The notes: generated by a model not told the origin, from the sequence alone. Positions 24,828 through 32,561 are shown, numbered from the stretch's first letter. The stretch: DNA of 64,000 nt from Treponema sp. (GCA_009777535.1 WRLP01000009.1:1-64000), one strand, 5' to 3'. Numbers and translations are program-made.

Positions 24828-25400
24828 ATGAATGATTTTATTGCTATAGATTTTGAAACCGCAGTATATGCCCGCAGCAGCGCTATATCTATTGGACTGG
24901 TAAAGTTCCGCAATTATCAGCCTGTTGATACATTTTATTCGCTCATCCGGCCCCCCAAACTGTATATACGTCCTGATTTTACCGACATACATGGCCTGAC
25001 GGTTGATGACGTTATTGATGCTCCGGATTTTAAACAAATCTGGAAAAAAGATATTCTTGATTTTCTGGAAGGCGTACATACCGGTATGCCGCTGGCTGCA
25101 CATAACGCGTCATTTGACATGGGTGTGCTTAAGGCTGTTCTTGAATGGTATAAACTGCCCATCCCTGAAATATCATACTTTTGCACCTGCAGCCTTGCCC
25201 GCAATACATGGCCTAGGCTTAAATCGCATTCTCTTACCATGTTAGCAAAAGAATTCAGAATTGTTTATAATGCACATAATGCCCTCGATGATGCCATGAC
25301 TTGCGGGAACCTTGTTCAAATGTCTGCAAAAAAGTTTGGAAAATGTAGTATTAAGCAGCTGCTTAGAGCTGCTGGGATTAGGATGAATGTATTGTGTTAG
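24828..25400 (+). CDS. DEDDh 3'-5' exonuclease (DnaQ-like)
   Basis: A 190-residue stand-alone exonuclease. All catalytic positions are visible: D8 and E10 in IDFET, D97 in HNASFD, H150 and D155 in AHNALDD. The family removes nucleotides from 3' ends of DNA or RNA. The ATG follows the AAA stop by a single base, with GGATAGG in the AAA 3' end as a possible ribosome site, so production is coupled to the ATPase. A decayed copy of its first 60 codons lies at 26490-26672. Confidence 0.92.
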   Translation: MNDFIAIDFETAVYARSSAISIGLVKFRNYQPVDTFYSLIRPPKLYIRPDFTDIHGLTVDDVIDAPDFKQIWKKDILDFLEGVHTGMPLAAHNASFDMGVLKAVLEWYKLPIPEISYFCTCSLARNTWPRLKSHSLTMLAKEFRIVYNAHNALDDAMTCGNLVQMSAKKFGKCSIKQLLRAAGIRMNVLC

Positions 25401-25420
25401 GAGTTTAAATGGAAAAGTAA

Positions 25421-25470
25421 AGGGGAAACAAAAAACGATTTTCCTTTAAATGAGCCCCTTCATTTTTTTC
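25421..25470 (+). terminator. Possible terminator after the exonuclease gene
   Basis: AAGGGG (25421-25426) can pair with CCCCTT (25457-25462) across a 30-nt loop that has its own AT stem, and CATTTTTTTC follows. The loop is long, so this is only a weak candidate for the end of the WYL/AAA/exonuclease transcript. Confidence 0.3.
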
Positions 25471-25481
25471 TTGTGTTTTAT

Positions 25482-25832
25482 TCATTCGTTTTCTCCACAT
25501 AGCAGCACGCTTACTTTGTCAATGATTTCATCAATTATTTTTGAAGTTCCTTTTAAAATAAATTCAACTGTTCTTGTCCGCCAGTCCATACTTTTGATTT
25601 GATCAGATAGTACCACTCCGCTTATTTTATTGTTTTCTATTATTACTTCAAAGGGGTAATTTTTAATTTTGCTTGTAATGGGGCAAAAAAGCCCTAATCC
25701 TGTTTTTTCATTATATTCTTTGGGAGAGACTACTATTGCCGGTATTTTGCCGCTTTGTTCATGACCAGGTTGAGGATTAAAGTTGAGCCAAACAATGTCT
25801 CCCCGCTTTGGAACATATTGCTTTTTTACCAT
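25482..25832 (-). CDS. mazF: MazF-like mRNA endoribonuclease toxin
   Basis: A 116-residue PemK/MazF fold: PKRGDIVWLNFNPQPGHEQSG (beta hairpin with the RGD-W and conserved GxEQ region), PAIVVSPKEYN, GLGLFCPITSK and SGVVLSDQIKSMDWRTR, which holds the conserved Asp-Gln and the basic catalytic region. Length is normal. MazF toxins cut mRNA at short sequences. The ATG overlaps the antitoxin stop by 7 bp (ATGGTAA). The pair sits between the intact AAA/exonuclease genes and their decayed copy. Confidence 0.92.
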   Translation of the reverse strand: MVKKQYVPKRGDIVWLNFNPQPGHEQSGKIPAIVVSPKEYNEKTGLGLFCPITSKIKNYPFEVIIENNKISGVVLSDQIKSMDWRTRTVEFILKGTSKIIDEIIDKVSVLLCGENE

Positions 25833-26062
25833 ACCTCAGTCCCCACAGGAGCACCTGTATCAATTTCTTCATGAAGATTCTGCTTATTGATTTTACTGAG
25901 CATTTCGGAAAGAGAATTATTTTTGATGGGTTTGATAATTATTTCTTGTTTTCTTTCATTGATATCAACAAAAGAACCATCTTTTAAAGATAAACCACGG
26001 ATAATATGATTTGGTATTCTGATCCCAAGGCTATTTCCCCATTTTTTTACCACAGCTTCCAT
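25826..26062 (-). CDS. mazE: MazE-like antitoxin
   Basis: A 78-residue AbrB-fold antitoxin with the typical opening VVKKWGNSLGIRIPNHII, then GSFVDINERKQEIIIKP and an acidic C-terminal tail (NLHEEIDTGAPVGTEVW) that would occupy the MazF active site. It is first in the operon and drives the toxin by translational overlap. A promoter with TTAACA and TATACT lies 22 bp upstream. Confidence 0.92.
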   Translation of the reverse strand: MEAVVKKWGNSLGIRIPNHIIRGLSLKDGSFVDINERKQEIIIKPIKNNSLSEMLSKINKQNLHEEIDTGAPVGTEVW

Positions 26063-26083
26063 GACAATACTTCTTATTTTACA

Positions 26084-26112
26084 AGTATATACGATGTTTA
26101 TACAGATGTTAA
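26084..26112 (-). promoter_or_regulatory. Promoter of mazEF
   Basis: On the minus strand TTAACA (26107-26112) and TATACT (26084-26089) are separated by 17 bp. The predicted RNA start is about 26077, 15 nt before the mazE start codon. Confidence 0.55.
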
Positions 26113-26269
26113 TATAAATTTTTTATCATATCGTAAAGATATATTATTGCGGGCTTTATTCGTGGCGAGGGTTTAATCAAGAGGGGAACTTTCGCCTTTC
26201 TACGACATGCTCGATTGAGAAAACCCGCTCTTTGGGGCGTGAATTAAACTGCTCATTGTCTCGCTTTAT

Positions 26270-26430
26270 TTGTATTTGGAATTCATTAATACCCAGCCTT
26301 GCAAAAGAAGCTGTAAAAGATTTATCTTCAAGCATTGAGCTTTCCGTCGGCCAGATTGAAAACATAGCGCTTAAAGTCGAAGTTGACGACATAATAAATG
26401 ACAGCGGGTTTTCGATGGATACACTTACGT
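26270..26430 (+). pseudogene. Decayed copy of the AAA ATPase 3' end
   Basis: Translating this stretch gives IWNSLIPSLAKEAVKDLSSS and continues in parallel with the last 70 or so residues of the intact AAA protein, with many substitutions. A TAG TAG pair falls early, where the intact copy has CAG TAC near its end. Only the C-terminal end exists; the ATPase core is missing. Base-level similarity begins near 26270 (matching about 24604) and runs on into the exonuclease remnant. The 26113-26269 stretch just before it shows no supported gene. Confidence 0.8.
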
Positions 26431-26489
26431 AGTAGTGTAAAACTGAAACTCAAAATGATTTTAATACAAAAAAAGGATAGGTTTTAAAA

Positions 26490-26672
26490 ATGAATGATTT
26501 TATTGCAATCAATTTTAAAACTGCAATGTATGCCCGCAGCGGCGATATATCAATTGGACTGGTGAAGTTCCGCAATTATCAGCTTATTGAAACATTTTAT
26601 TCATTCATCCGGCTTCTCAAACTGTATATTCGCCCTGATTTTAGCGATATTCATGGCTTGACAGTCATATAA
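26490..26672 (+). pseudogene. Decayed 5' fragment of the exonuclease gene
   Basis: The 60-codon frame starts MNDFIAINFKTAMYARSGDI and follows the first 60 residues of the intact exonuclease closely, then ends in TAA right after DIHGLTV. Catalytic D8 and E10 are replaced by Asn and Lys, so even the remaining active-site half is dead. The spacer before its ATG keeps the same order as in the intact locus. It is part of one duplicated block (about 26270-26665 copied from about 24604-25008). Confidence 0.82.
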
Positions 26673-26766
26673 TAACATTATATCATTTGAGTCTAAATTA
26701 GTGTATAACGTTTTTTTCTTAAGCATTATGGAAGGTTGTTTAAATCTAAATAAATAGGAGTAATAA

Positions 26767-27411
26767 ATGAAAAATGTTTTTGTAACTCCCTGGGTTGGTA
26801 AGTTATATGGCAAAAAAGATAGTTATTTTAATAAGAAAATAATGATTTTAGGGGATAGTCAGTATTGTGATGGCTGTGGAGATGATTGTTCGGCTTCTGT
26901 AGAAAATATATGTAATTCCAGAACAGAAAAAATTGAGAGATATTTGAATCATAAGAAGTGTAATGGTAATTTTGAATCTTGGTTTCCTACATATACAAAA
27001 TTTACTAATCTTTTTATTGGGAAAAAATGTGATAGTGAAACCATAAACATATTTTGGAATTCAATTTTATTTTATAATTATGTACAAAAGGCGTTAAAAA
27101 TTCCTAGGGAAGCCCCATCACCTGAAATGTTCAAAGATAAATATAATGAAGAAGCATTTTTCGAGATAATAAAAAAATATAAACCTGACGCGATATTTGT
27201 GTGGGGGAAAAGATTATGGCAGAATAAAACAAACAGAGACTTTTCCTCAAGTAGAACTATCTTGAATAGGGAAAGTGGTTTCTATTTGTCCATACCAATA
27301 TTTTTTACTGATCATCCATCTTATCCATATATTGATTATAAATGTACAAAAAAATATTTGCAAAAAGTAAAAATAAAAATTGGCCTTAAAACGAATATAA
27401 ATGTAATATGA
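26767..27411 (+). CDS. Uracil-DNA-glycosylase-like protein, function unknown
   Basis: A 214-residue protein. Features recall the uracil-DNA-glycosylase-like superfamily: the opening strand KKIMILGDSQYC, then FWNSILFYNYVQ, PREAPSPEMF, PDAIFVWGKRLW and a C-terminal HPS motif (TDHPSYPY). A cluster of Cys (CDGCGDDCSAS...ICNS) near residues 38-55 could bind a metal or Fe-S centre. Its substrate is unknown, and it may be a base-excision or defence enzyme. The coding sequence is visibly AT-rich, unlike the core genes, suggesting transfer. GGAG lies 8 nt before the ATG. Confidence 0.7.
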   Translation: MKNVFVTPWVGKLYGKKDSYFNKKIMILGDSQYCDGCGDDCSASVENICNSRTEKIERYLNHKKCNGNFESWFPTYTKFTNLFIGKKCDSETINIFWNSILFYNYVQKALKIPREAPSPEMFKDKYNEEAFFEIIKKYKPDAIFVWGKRLWQNKTNRDFSSSRTILNRESGFYLSIPIFFTDHPSYPYIDYKCTKKYLQKVKIKIGLKTNINVI

Positions 27412-27602
27412 TGAGGTTGTAGAAAAATATATCAATATATGTAAAATAATAATAAAAGGGCGATAAAAAGACCCAGTTATGATAAATAATTGTTTATACA
27501 CAAATTATAAATAATGATTACTTAACAAAGCTAATTTAATTTTGCTGGCAGAGAGATCAGGCATATAATAAAATTATAAAACATTAAGTGGAGTAAGACG
27601 GT

Positions 27603-28364
27603 ATGAATAAATATCCGAAAACAGAAAAATATGACCAAAAATGGATTGAAGAAAATTGGATGGGGCCAAACCCATTGCAATTATTGGAAGAATTAAGCAA
27701 TAACATGAAATTACTGTCCAATATGAAAGTTTTGGACATGGGCTGTGGGAGGGGCTTAACCTCTGTTTTTTTGGCAAAAGAATTTGGCGTTACTGTTTTT
27801 GCTAACGACCTGTGGATTGACCCAACCGAAAACCTAAAAAGGTTTGAAGAAGCGGGAGTTTCTGATAAAGTATTTCCCATTCGTGCGGAAGCTCATGCCC
27901 TGCCTTATGCACAAGGTTTTTTTGATGCCGTGATTTCTATTGACAGTTACCATTATTACGGAGCTGATGAAGCCTATTTTCCATGTACTTTTTCCAAACT
28001 GGTAAAACCGGGCGGACAACTTGGCATTGTCATTCCAGGCATCGCAAAGGAATTTCCCGATGGCTATCCGCCCACGCATAAATCATTTTGGTTAAAGCCG
28101 GAGACGGGAGATGCAGGAGAAATGTTTTCTTTTCACAGTTCTGCATGGTGGCGTCATCTTTGGGAAAAAACGGAAATTGCTGATATAACTTCCTGCTACG
28201 ATATACCCGATCCGAAAGGTATATGGTATCCCTGGGCGTATTGGGCAGATCAGAATTTCAAGATTAAATTCGGCCTGGAATCTGATGATGTTAAATTTCT
28301 GGATGCGGATACAGAAAATCAAATAGCATTAATTGCAATGACAGCGGTAAAACGCGGGAAGTAA
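27603..28364 (+). CDS. SAM-dependent methyltransferase (class I)
   Basis: A 253-residue methyltransferase. Motif I is VLDMGCGRGLTSVFLA (about 43-58), with an acidic residue after the second strand (NDLW), RAEAHALPYAQGFFDAVISIDSYHYY as motifs II-IV, and LVKPGGQLGIVIPG as the later strand. C-terminal residues 180-253 are rich in Trp, which hints at a small-molecule acceptor. Codon use is nearer the core genes than its left neighbour. It is followed 22 nt later by a kinase-like gene. The true acceptor cannot be read from sequence. Confidence 0.88.
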   Translation: MNKYPKTEKYDQKWIEENWMGPNPLQLLEELSNNMKLLSNMKVLDMGCGRGLTSVFLAKEFGVTVFANDLWIDPTENLKRFEEAGVSDKVFPIRAEAHALPYAQGFFDAVISIDSYHYYGADEAYFPCTFSKLVKPGGQLGIVIPGIAKEFPDGYPPTHKSFWLKPETGDAGEMFSFHSSAWWRHLWEKTEIADITSCYDIPDPKGIWYPWAYWADQNFKIKFGLESDDVKFLDADTENQIALIAMTAVKRGK

Positions 28365-28386
28365 TAGATAGCGTTATCAAATAAAC

Positions 28387-29274
28387 ATGGAAATTACTGA
28401 CGCAGAAAAACTATTATTGGGAACACAATATGAGCCTTTTATCGGTACTTTTCAAAGAGTAACCCTTAAAGATTTTCAATATAGCAATCTTTATAAAATC
28501 GGTAATGCCAATTTAGGATATTTTGCATTAAAAGTAAGAAAAAATAATGAAAAGAATGTAATGGACTCAATAAATATTTTAGATAGGATTATTGATGCAG
28601 ATAATTTTATCAATAGAAATACCGGAATTATTGAGAAATATGGGTTTGTTATAATAATTTCTGAATGGCTAAATGGTAAACAGCCCATAGAAAACAGAGA
28701 TACATTACCAAAATTCTTTTCAAAATTGGCAATGCTTAATAAAAACAACATAGCGAAAGGGCCTTTTACTTCAATGTATCTTGATGGCAATTATTTCAAC
28801 AGCACCAGTGAATTAGTGGATTTTGAAATAAACACTCACATGAAGTATTTTTCTAATAGCCTGGATAAAAAGAAAATAACAGATGTATTGGAAAACCTTA
28901 AAAATGGAATTTCATGTATAATAAATGAGGATATGAATTGCGGAAATTTTTTTATTACATGCGAAGGTGAACATAAAATTGTTGACACCGAATGGATAAT
29001 TAAAAGTATAAATTTATATCAATTTCAGCATATTGATTATTTTGGATTTAATGAAAAAAAATGGCACACCATAACAGAAGAAGCAGAAGACTGTTATAGG
29101 GCATATTTTAATACTCTTGGAACGGGCAATTCTGAAGCAAATGAGCAGATTCGGGCAATAGAACTATTGAATGTATTAAGGGAAAATACCTTTTTAAAGT
29201 TTTCCGGAAAAGAATATGATAAAGAAATGGAAAGAAGAATAGAAACAGTATTAGGAAAGGAAAAATACATATAG
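28387..29274 (+). CDS. Aminoglycoside-phosphotransferase-like kinase
   Basis: A 295-residue protein with the outline of an APH/choline-kinase fold: an ATP-binding N-lobe (FALKVRKN with the likely ATP-anchoring Lys, then IISEWLNG as hinge) and a C-lobe catalytic loop INEDMNCGNFFI, followed by metal-binding HKIVDTEW. The usual HGD is replaced by NED in the loop, but the Asp-x4-Asn spacing is kept. It could phosphorylate a small alcohol, a sugar or an antibiotic. The gene is AT-rich. It probably shares a transcript with the methyltransferase 22 nt upstream. Confidence 0.72.
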   Translation: MEITDAEKLLLGTQYEPFIGTFQRVTLKDFQYSNLYKIGNANLGYFALKVRKNNEKNVMDSINILDRIIDADNFINRNTGIIEKYGFVIIISEWLNGKQPIENRDTLPKFFSKLAMLNKNNIAKGPFTSMYLDGNYFNSTSELVDFEINTHMKYFSNSLDKKKITDVLENLKNGISCIINEDMNCGNFFITCEGEHKIVDTEWIIKSINLYQFQHIDYFGFNEKKWHTITEEAEDCYRAYFNTLGTGNSEANEQIRAIELLNVLRENTFLKFSGKEYDKEMERRIETVLGKEKYI

Positions 29275-29324
29275 GAAATTAGAGCATGAATTACAAATAT
29301 TGAAATTTCATAGCATCTTTCTCT

Positions 29325-29816
29325 TTAATGCTCAAGAAACAAAGAAAAATAATCTACGTCTATGGAATATTCATTCCATAGTGAAGCCTTTTGATTTCTA
29401 TAGGCATTGGCTTGTTCATGTAACCTAAGCATGTCAGCGCATTGTGCAGACAGTTCAAGCGTTTCAGGATAGATTTGCATAGAGAAAATTAATGGGTTAT
29501 GTAAAATAATTTTCAGATGTTCATATGCATTATTATGCTCATTAAGTAAAATATACATTTTCGCAAACCAATATGATGTCCACAATTCCTCTGGAAATAT
29601 ATCGTTCGCTTTTTCCATAAGAGGCGCCCAAACTTTAAATTTCGCATTCATATTACCATGTAAATTTTCAGGCTGTAAGGAATTAAAATACTCTATATAC
29701 TCATGATAACTTCTTAAAGTTTCCATATACGGAATTGTGAAAGCCATTATGGATTGAAGTTCGTTGCCTGAAGAGACAAGCGTCTCCAGCCTGGTTAATG
29801 CCTCTTTTAATGACAT
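29325..29816 (-). CDS. Hypothetical helical protein
   Basis: A 163-residue, mostly helical protein with repeated aromatic and Leu positions (YMETLRSYHEYIEYF, TSYWFAKMYILLNEHNNAYEHL), which resembles a TPR-like helical bundle. No family was recognised and no signal peptide is present. It is on the strand opposite to the kinase, with a 50-bp convergent gap, and ends a minus-strand pair with the lipoprotein gene (29882-30928). Confidence that it is a real gene rests on length and amino-acid balance. Confidence 0.6.
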   Translation of the reverse strand: MSLKEALTRLETLVSSGNELQSIMAFTIPYMETLRSYHEYIEYFNSLQPENLHGNMNAKFKVWAPLMEKANDIFPEELWTSYWFAKMYILLNEHNNAYEHLKIILHNPLIFSMQIYPETLELSAQCADMLRLHEQANAYRNQKASLWNEYSIDVDYFSLFLEH

Positions 29817-29881
29817 TTTAGGATTCCAAAAATCGTATGGAAAATTATTGCCAAAAAAAAGTTTTAAGTAATAAATGTTTA

Positions 29882-30928
29882 TTAAATAATTTTAATGGTA
29901 TAGTAAATTTCTGGATCATTGTAATTCAAAATATTTTGTTCTGATAAATTAAATATATTTTCATCATATTTTTTTGTTAGTGCGATTACTTCCGTCAATA
30001 CCGAGGGATCAAACAAAGCATAGGAGTACATTATTCCTTTTATGCCGTTTTTATCAACAATATAACCGTCAAATCCGGGTGAATATAGAACCGGTATTAT
30101 CTCGTGTAGCTTTTCGGTTTTTAATGCGGTTATAAATTTCGGCATATTCGTTATGTCTTCCCATTCTTTGGAATTAAGCATAGCCTTATATGAATCGTCA
30201 TCTGCTATATTTTCATCTAGTGTTATATAACAAAGAGATAAATAATTATCCTCGTATTTTTCCTTCAAATATACACCAAGGGGCGTCCAAGTATCTGAAC
30301 TTCCAAATGCATCAGGTATTATTTTTGTAGACCCGTGCAGCCCTCCGCCTATTACAATAAATTTTTCTCCGGGTGCCGCATTATCAATAAAATGAAATGC
30401 AATTTTTGCCATGTACTCATCTCTATAATTGTTCAACATTACAGGATCATAAGCTCCGCTGATAAAATCTTCACGTCCTGATTCAAGTCCAATATATTTA
30501 ATCTTATCTCGTTCTTTCTTATTACTGTTAAGTAAAAATATTTCGTTTCTTAAATCATCTACACCGTAACGAACCCCAACATATTCCCATGGGTAAAACA
30601 ACAAAACAGCTTTTTTAAGCAACCACTCATCGGTATAAATAGGACCGTTTTCAATTCCGCCTTCAGCAAAAATATAACGAACGCCGGCGTCATACAAAAG
30701 CTGCAAGCTGGAATTCAAAAACAATTTCTCATTTAACAACAGATGGCTTGCACCGCCTATAAAAATAATATCGGCTTCCTGCAGCTTTTCCAAAACAACT
30801 TCAAGAGCGTCGCTGGATTCGGACATAATACCGGATATTTCGCTAATCGTATTTTTTATATTTGAGGAACCGCATGAGGTTATTATAATTATGAGGAATA
30901 GTACAAAAATAAATCCTTTAATCTTCAT
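29882..30928 (-). CDS. Lipoprotein with EreA/ChaN-like fold signs
   Basis: A 348-residue protein with lipobox IITSC (Cys19) after a hydrophobic signal. The segment DIIFIGGASHLLLNEKLFL, then GVRYIFAEGG and later FIVIGGGLHGST, has the His/Glu spacing of the EreA/ChaN/Tiki-like superfamily, some of which hydrolyse lactones or bind haem. Gly-Gly-Ala replaces the commoner Gly-Glu at the first motif, so activity is uncertain. It is probably anchored facing the periplasm or surface. No operon partner with known function is visible. Confidence 0.75.
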   Translation of the reverse strand: MKIKGFIFVLFLIIIITSCGSSNIKNTISEISGIMSESSDALEVVLEKLQEADIIFIGGASHLLLNEKLFLNSSLQLLYDAGVRYIFAEGGIENGPIYTDEWLLKKAVLLFYPWEYVGVRYGVDDLRNEIFLLNSNKKERDKIKYIGLESGREDFISGAYDPVMLNNYRDEYMAKIAFHFIDNAAPGEKFIVIGGGLHGSTKIIPDAFGSSDTWTPLGVYLKEKYEDNYLSLCYITLDENIADDDSYKAMLNSKEWEDITNMPKFITALKTEKLHEIIPVLYSPGFDGYIVDKNGIKGIMYSYALFDPSVLTEVIALTKKYDENIFNLSEQNILNYNDPEIYYTIKII

Positions 30929-31006
30929 AAAATGCTTACCTGATTATACTCCTTCAAAAATAGCAAAATATGAAGAATTTCACAAGACTTGTGGGAAAAC
31001 TGTTAA

Positions 31007-31024
31007 CGCAAGCGTTAGCTTGCG
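31007..31024. repeat. Perfect 7-bp hairpin
   Basis: CGCAAGC (31007-31013), GTTA, GCTTGCG (31018-31024) forms a tight stem-loop between the lipoprotein gene and the GNAT gene. A short palindrome, CACAAGACTTGTG, lies at 30981-30993. No T-run follows, so it is not an obvious terminator. Confidence 0.4.
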
Positions 31025-31045
31025 AATTCTCGAACAAGTCCAATA

Positions 31046-31074
31046 TTGACATTATAAAAAATATATATTGTAAT
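31046..31074 (+). promoter_or_regulatory. Promoter of the GNAT gene, possibly leaderless
   Basis: TTGACA (31046-31051) and TGTAAT (31069-31074) have a 17-bp spacer. RNA would start near 31081, while the ATG is at 31083 with no ribosome-binding site upstream, so the message may be leaderless. Confidence 0.55.
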
Positions 31075-31082
31075 ATTTAAGA

Positions 31083-31583
31083 ATGATACGGTTGGCAAAT
31101 AAAAATGATATAAACCGCATTGCAGAAATTGAATTATTTGTTAATAGATTTAATTTTTGTAATATTTTATCAAATGAAATATTATATGGAAAAATATCAT
31201 ATGAATACAATATAAATTGGCTTACAAGGTCATTCGATGATATGGAAAAAAACAGGGGTATAGAATATTACATATTTGAGGATAATAATATAATTAAAGG
31301 TTATTTTTCTATTGGCTATGGCCCGAATAATGAACAAGAATGTGAAATAATAAATATTTGTATTGACGTACCTTTTCAAAATAAAAAATATGGTACAATT
31401 TTAATAGATTATTGTATAGAATTATTAAAAAACAGAGGAAAAAAAATAATAAGACTTAATGTATTTGAAAATAATATAACAGCTATAAAATTATATGAAA
31501 AACAGGGGTTTATAATAGAGAAAAAATATTTTTCAGAAGAATGGAAAATAAATATTCTTAAATATAAAAAAGAGATAAAATAA
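31083..31583 (+). CDS. GNAT-family N-acetyltransferase
   Basis: A 166-residue GNAT enzyme. IRLANKNDINRIAEIE opens the fold, INICIDVPFQNKKYGTILID holds the acetyl-CoA pyrophosphate loop (Q/R-x-x-G-x-G equivalent QNKKYG), and LNVFENNITAIKLYEKQGF is motif B. The acceptor is unknown. The gene is extremely AT-rich, the most so in the window, which points to recent acquisition. A near-consensus promoter sits directly against its start codon. Confidence 0.88.
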   Translation: MIRLANKNDINRIAEIELFVNRFNFCNILSNEILYGKISYEYNINWLTRSFDDMEKNRGIEYYIFEDNNIIKGYFSIGYGPNNEQECEIINICIDVPFQNKKYGTILIDYCIELLKNRGKKIIRLNVFENNITAIKLYEKQGFIIEKKYFSEEWKINILKYKKEIK

Positions 31584-31593
31584 TCTTATTGAT

Positions 31594-31623
31594 ATAATAA
31601 CTACTGATGCGCATATTTAATTC
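31594..31623. repeat. 30-bp direct repeat, left copy
   Basis: The 30-bp stretch (core ACTACTGATGCGCATATTTA) recurs at 35935-35964 with one base changed (T to C in ACTGAYGCG). This copy spans the 3' end and stop codon of the PnuC-like gene. The two copies bracket the PnuC-like and MACPF genes. Confidence 0.85.
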
Positions 31624-32209
31624 TTTTTTTAGCTCTAATATATCCAATTATTACTATGATGATTGAGATTGCCTGCATAATTGCCAATAATGTTTTTCCC
31701 TGTATTGCCATTAAAATTACTATGCTTACACACATTAGGGCAAATAATAGCCAGCCATTATGATTATTTTTTGCAAGGAGGTAGCTTCCGCTCAAAAATC
31801 CGATAATTACAAGTATTTCCAAAACTTGTGAAATTGTTGTAATTCCGCGAAAATAATAAATGCTGTATGAAGTTCCCATTATGATCATAAAAACAGTAAA
31901 AAATTTTACAAATTTTTCGTATATCTTATTGGCTTGATGGTTTTGTTTCCATGCGGTTATAATGCCAAGAATCATGGAGGGAATGCATCCTATATCATTG
32001 GCCGCAATAACCCAATTATTTTTGCTTACCAGTAAAATGACCCATGCCGGTATGCCAAGAAGATAGGAAAACCAGCCGACAATACGCCATTTCCTGCCAT
32101 TATCCACACCTTCGGCAATAGCAAGCAGTAATTTTGCAAGAAGATATCCGGTTCCGCCCCAAATTTGTAAAAGCAAGTCAAAATCCAACATTTTTATATA
32201 CCCATTCAT
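31601..32209 (-). CDS. PnuC-like membrane protein
   Basis: A 202-residue integral membrane protein with about six or seven hydrophobic helices, several Trp and Asn-Trp motifs (SKNNWVIAANDIGCIPS, KNNHNGWLLFALMC) and a basic C-terminus. The pattern of two similar halves recalls PnuC vitamin-type transporters for nicotinamide riboside and related compounds. Similarity is at pattern level only. Start may be at 32209 or at the internal ATG (32189-32191); neither has a strong ribosome site. Confidence 0.6.
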   Translation of the reverse strand: MNGYIKMLDFDLLLQIWGGTGYLLAKLLLAIAEGVDNGRKWRIVGWFSYLLGIPAWVILLVSKNNWVIAANDIGCIPSMILGIITAWKQNHQANKIYEKFVKFFTVFMIIMGTSYSIYYFRGITTISQVLEILVIIGFLSGSYLLAKNNHNGWLLFALMCVSIVILMAIQGKTLLAIMQAISIIIVIIGYIRAKKRIKYAHQ

Positions 32210-32364
32210 ATTTTAATACTGACTAATCTGAAAAAACAAATTTCATGAATTTTACCAAATCCTTATATATAGTGGAGGTCTAATTACTCTACACCATATA
32301 CAGGGTTTATGCAAACTTTTTTTTGTAAATGCAAGGGGGGAGGAAAATCAATATTTAATATAAT

Positions 32365-32399
32365 GGTAGCAGGTAACAGGTAGCAGGTAGCAGGAAACG
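32365..32399. repeat. Five heptamers of the GGTAGCA type
   Basis: GGTAGCA, GGTAACA, GGTAGCA, GGTAGCA and the degenerate GGAAACG follow without gaps. It looks like a short slippage-prone tandem repeat in non-coding DNA, 13 bp before the 24-bp palindrome. Confidence 0.7.
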
Positions 32400-32411
32400 G
32401 TGACTGTTAGT

Positions 32412-32435
32412 ATTTGTGGAAACGTTTCCACAAAT
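32412..32435. promoter_or_regulatory. Perfect 24-bp palindrome, LacI-type operator-like
   Basis: ATTTGTGGAAAC is followed directly by its exact reverse complement. The centre GGAAACGTTTCC has the AACGTT core typical of LacI/GalR-family operators. No LacI-type gene and no clear promoter lies beside it in the window, so its target is unknown. Confidence 0.55.
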
Positions 32436-32561
32436 GTGAAACAGGGGTCAGATTGTATACTTGTAGAATATTTGATCTATGCTTAAAATAATATGAGCGG
32501 GATGGCATTTCTGATATGCATTGCCGAAGTGATAAATACCTTGCGGATGAGCTAATGCTCG

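Noticed and set aside
26113-26269. Possible insertion-sequence end or integrase remnant beside the duplicated block
   Set aside because: No terminal inverted repeats or transposase motif could be seen; the stretch stays unexplained.
32365-32399. Heptamer run considered as a CRISPR fragment
   Set aside because: The units are 7 bp with no spacers, so it is a simple tandem repeat.
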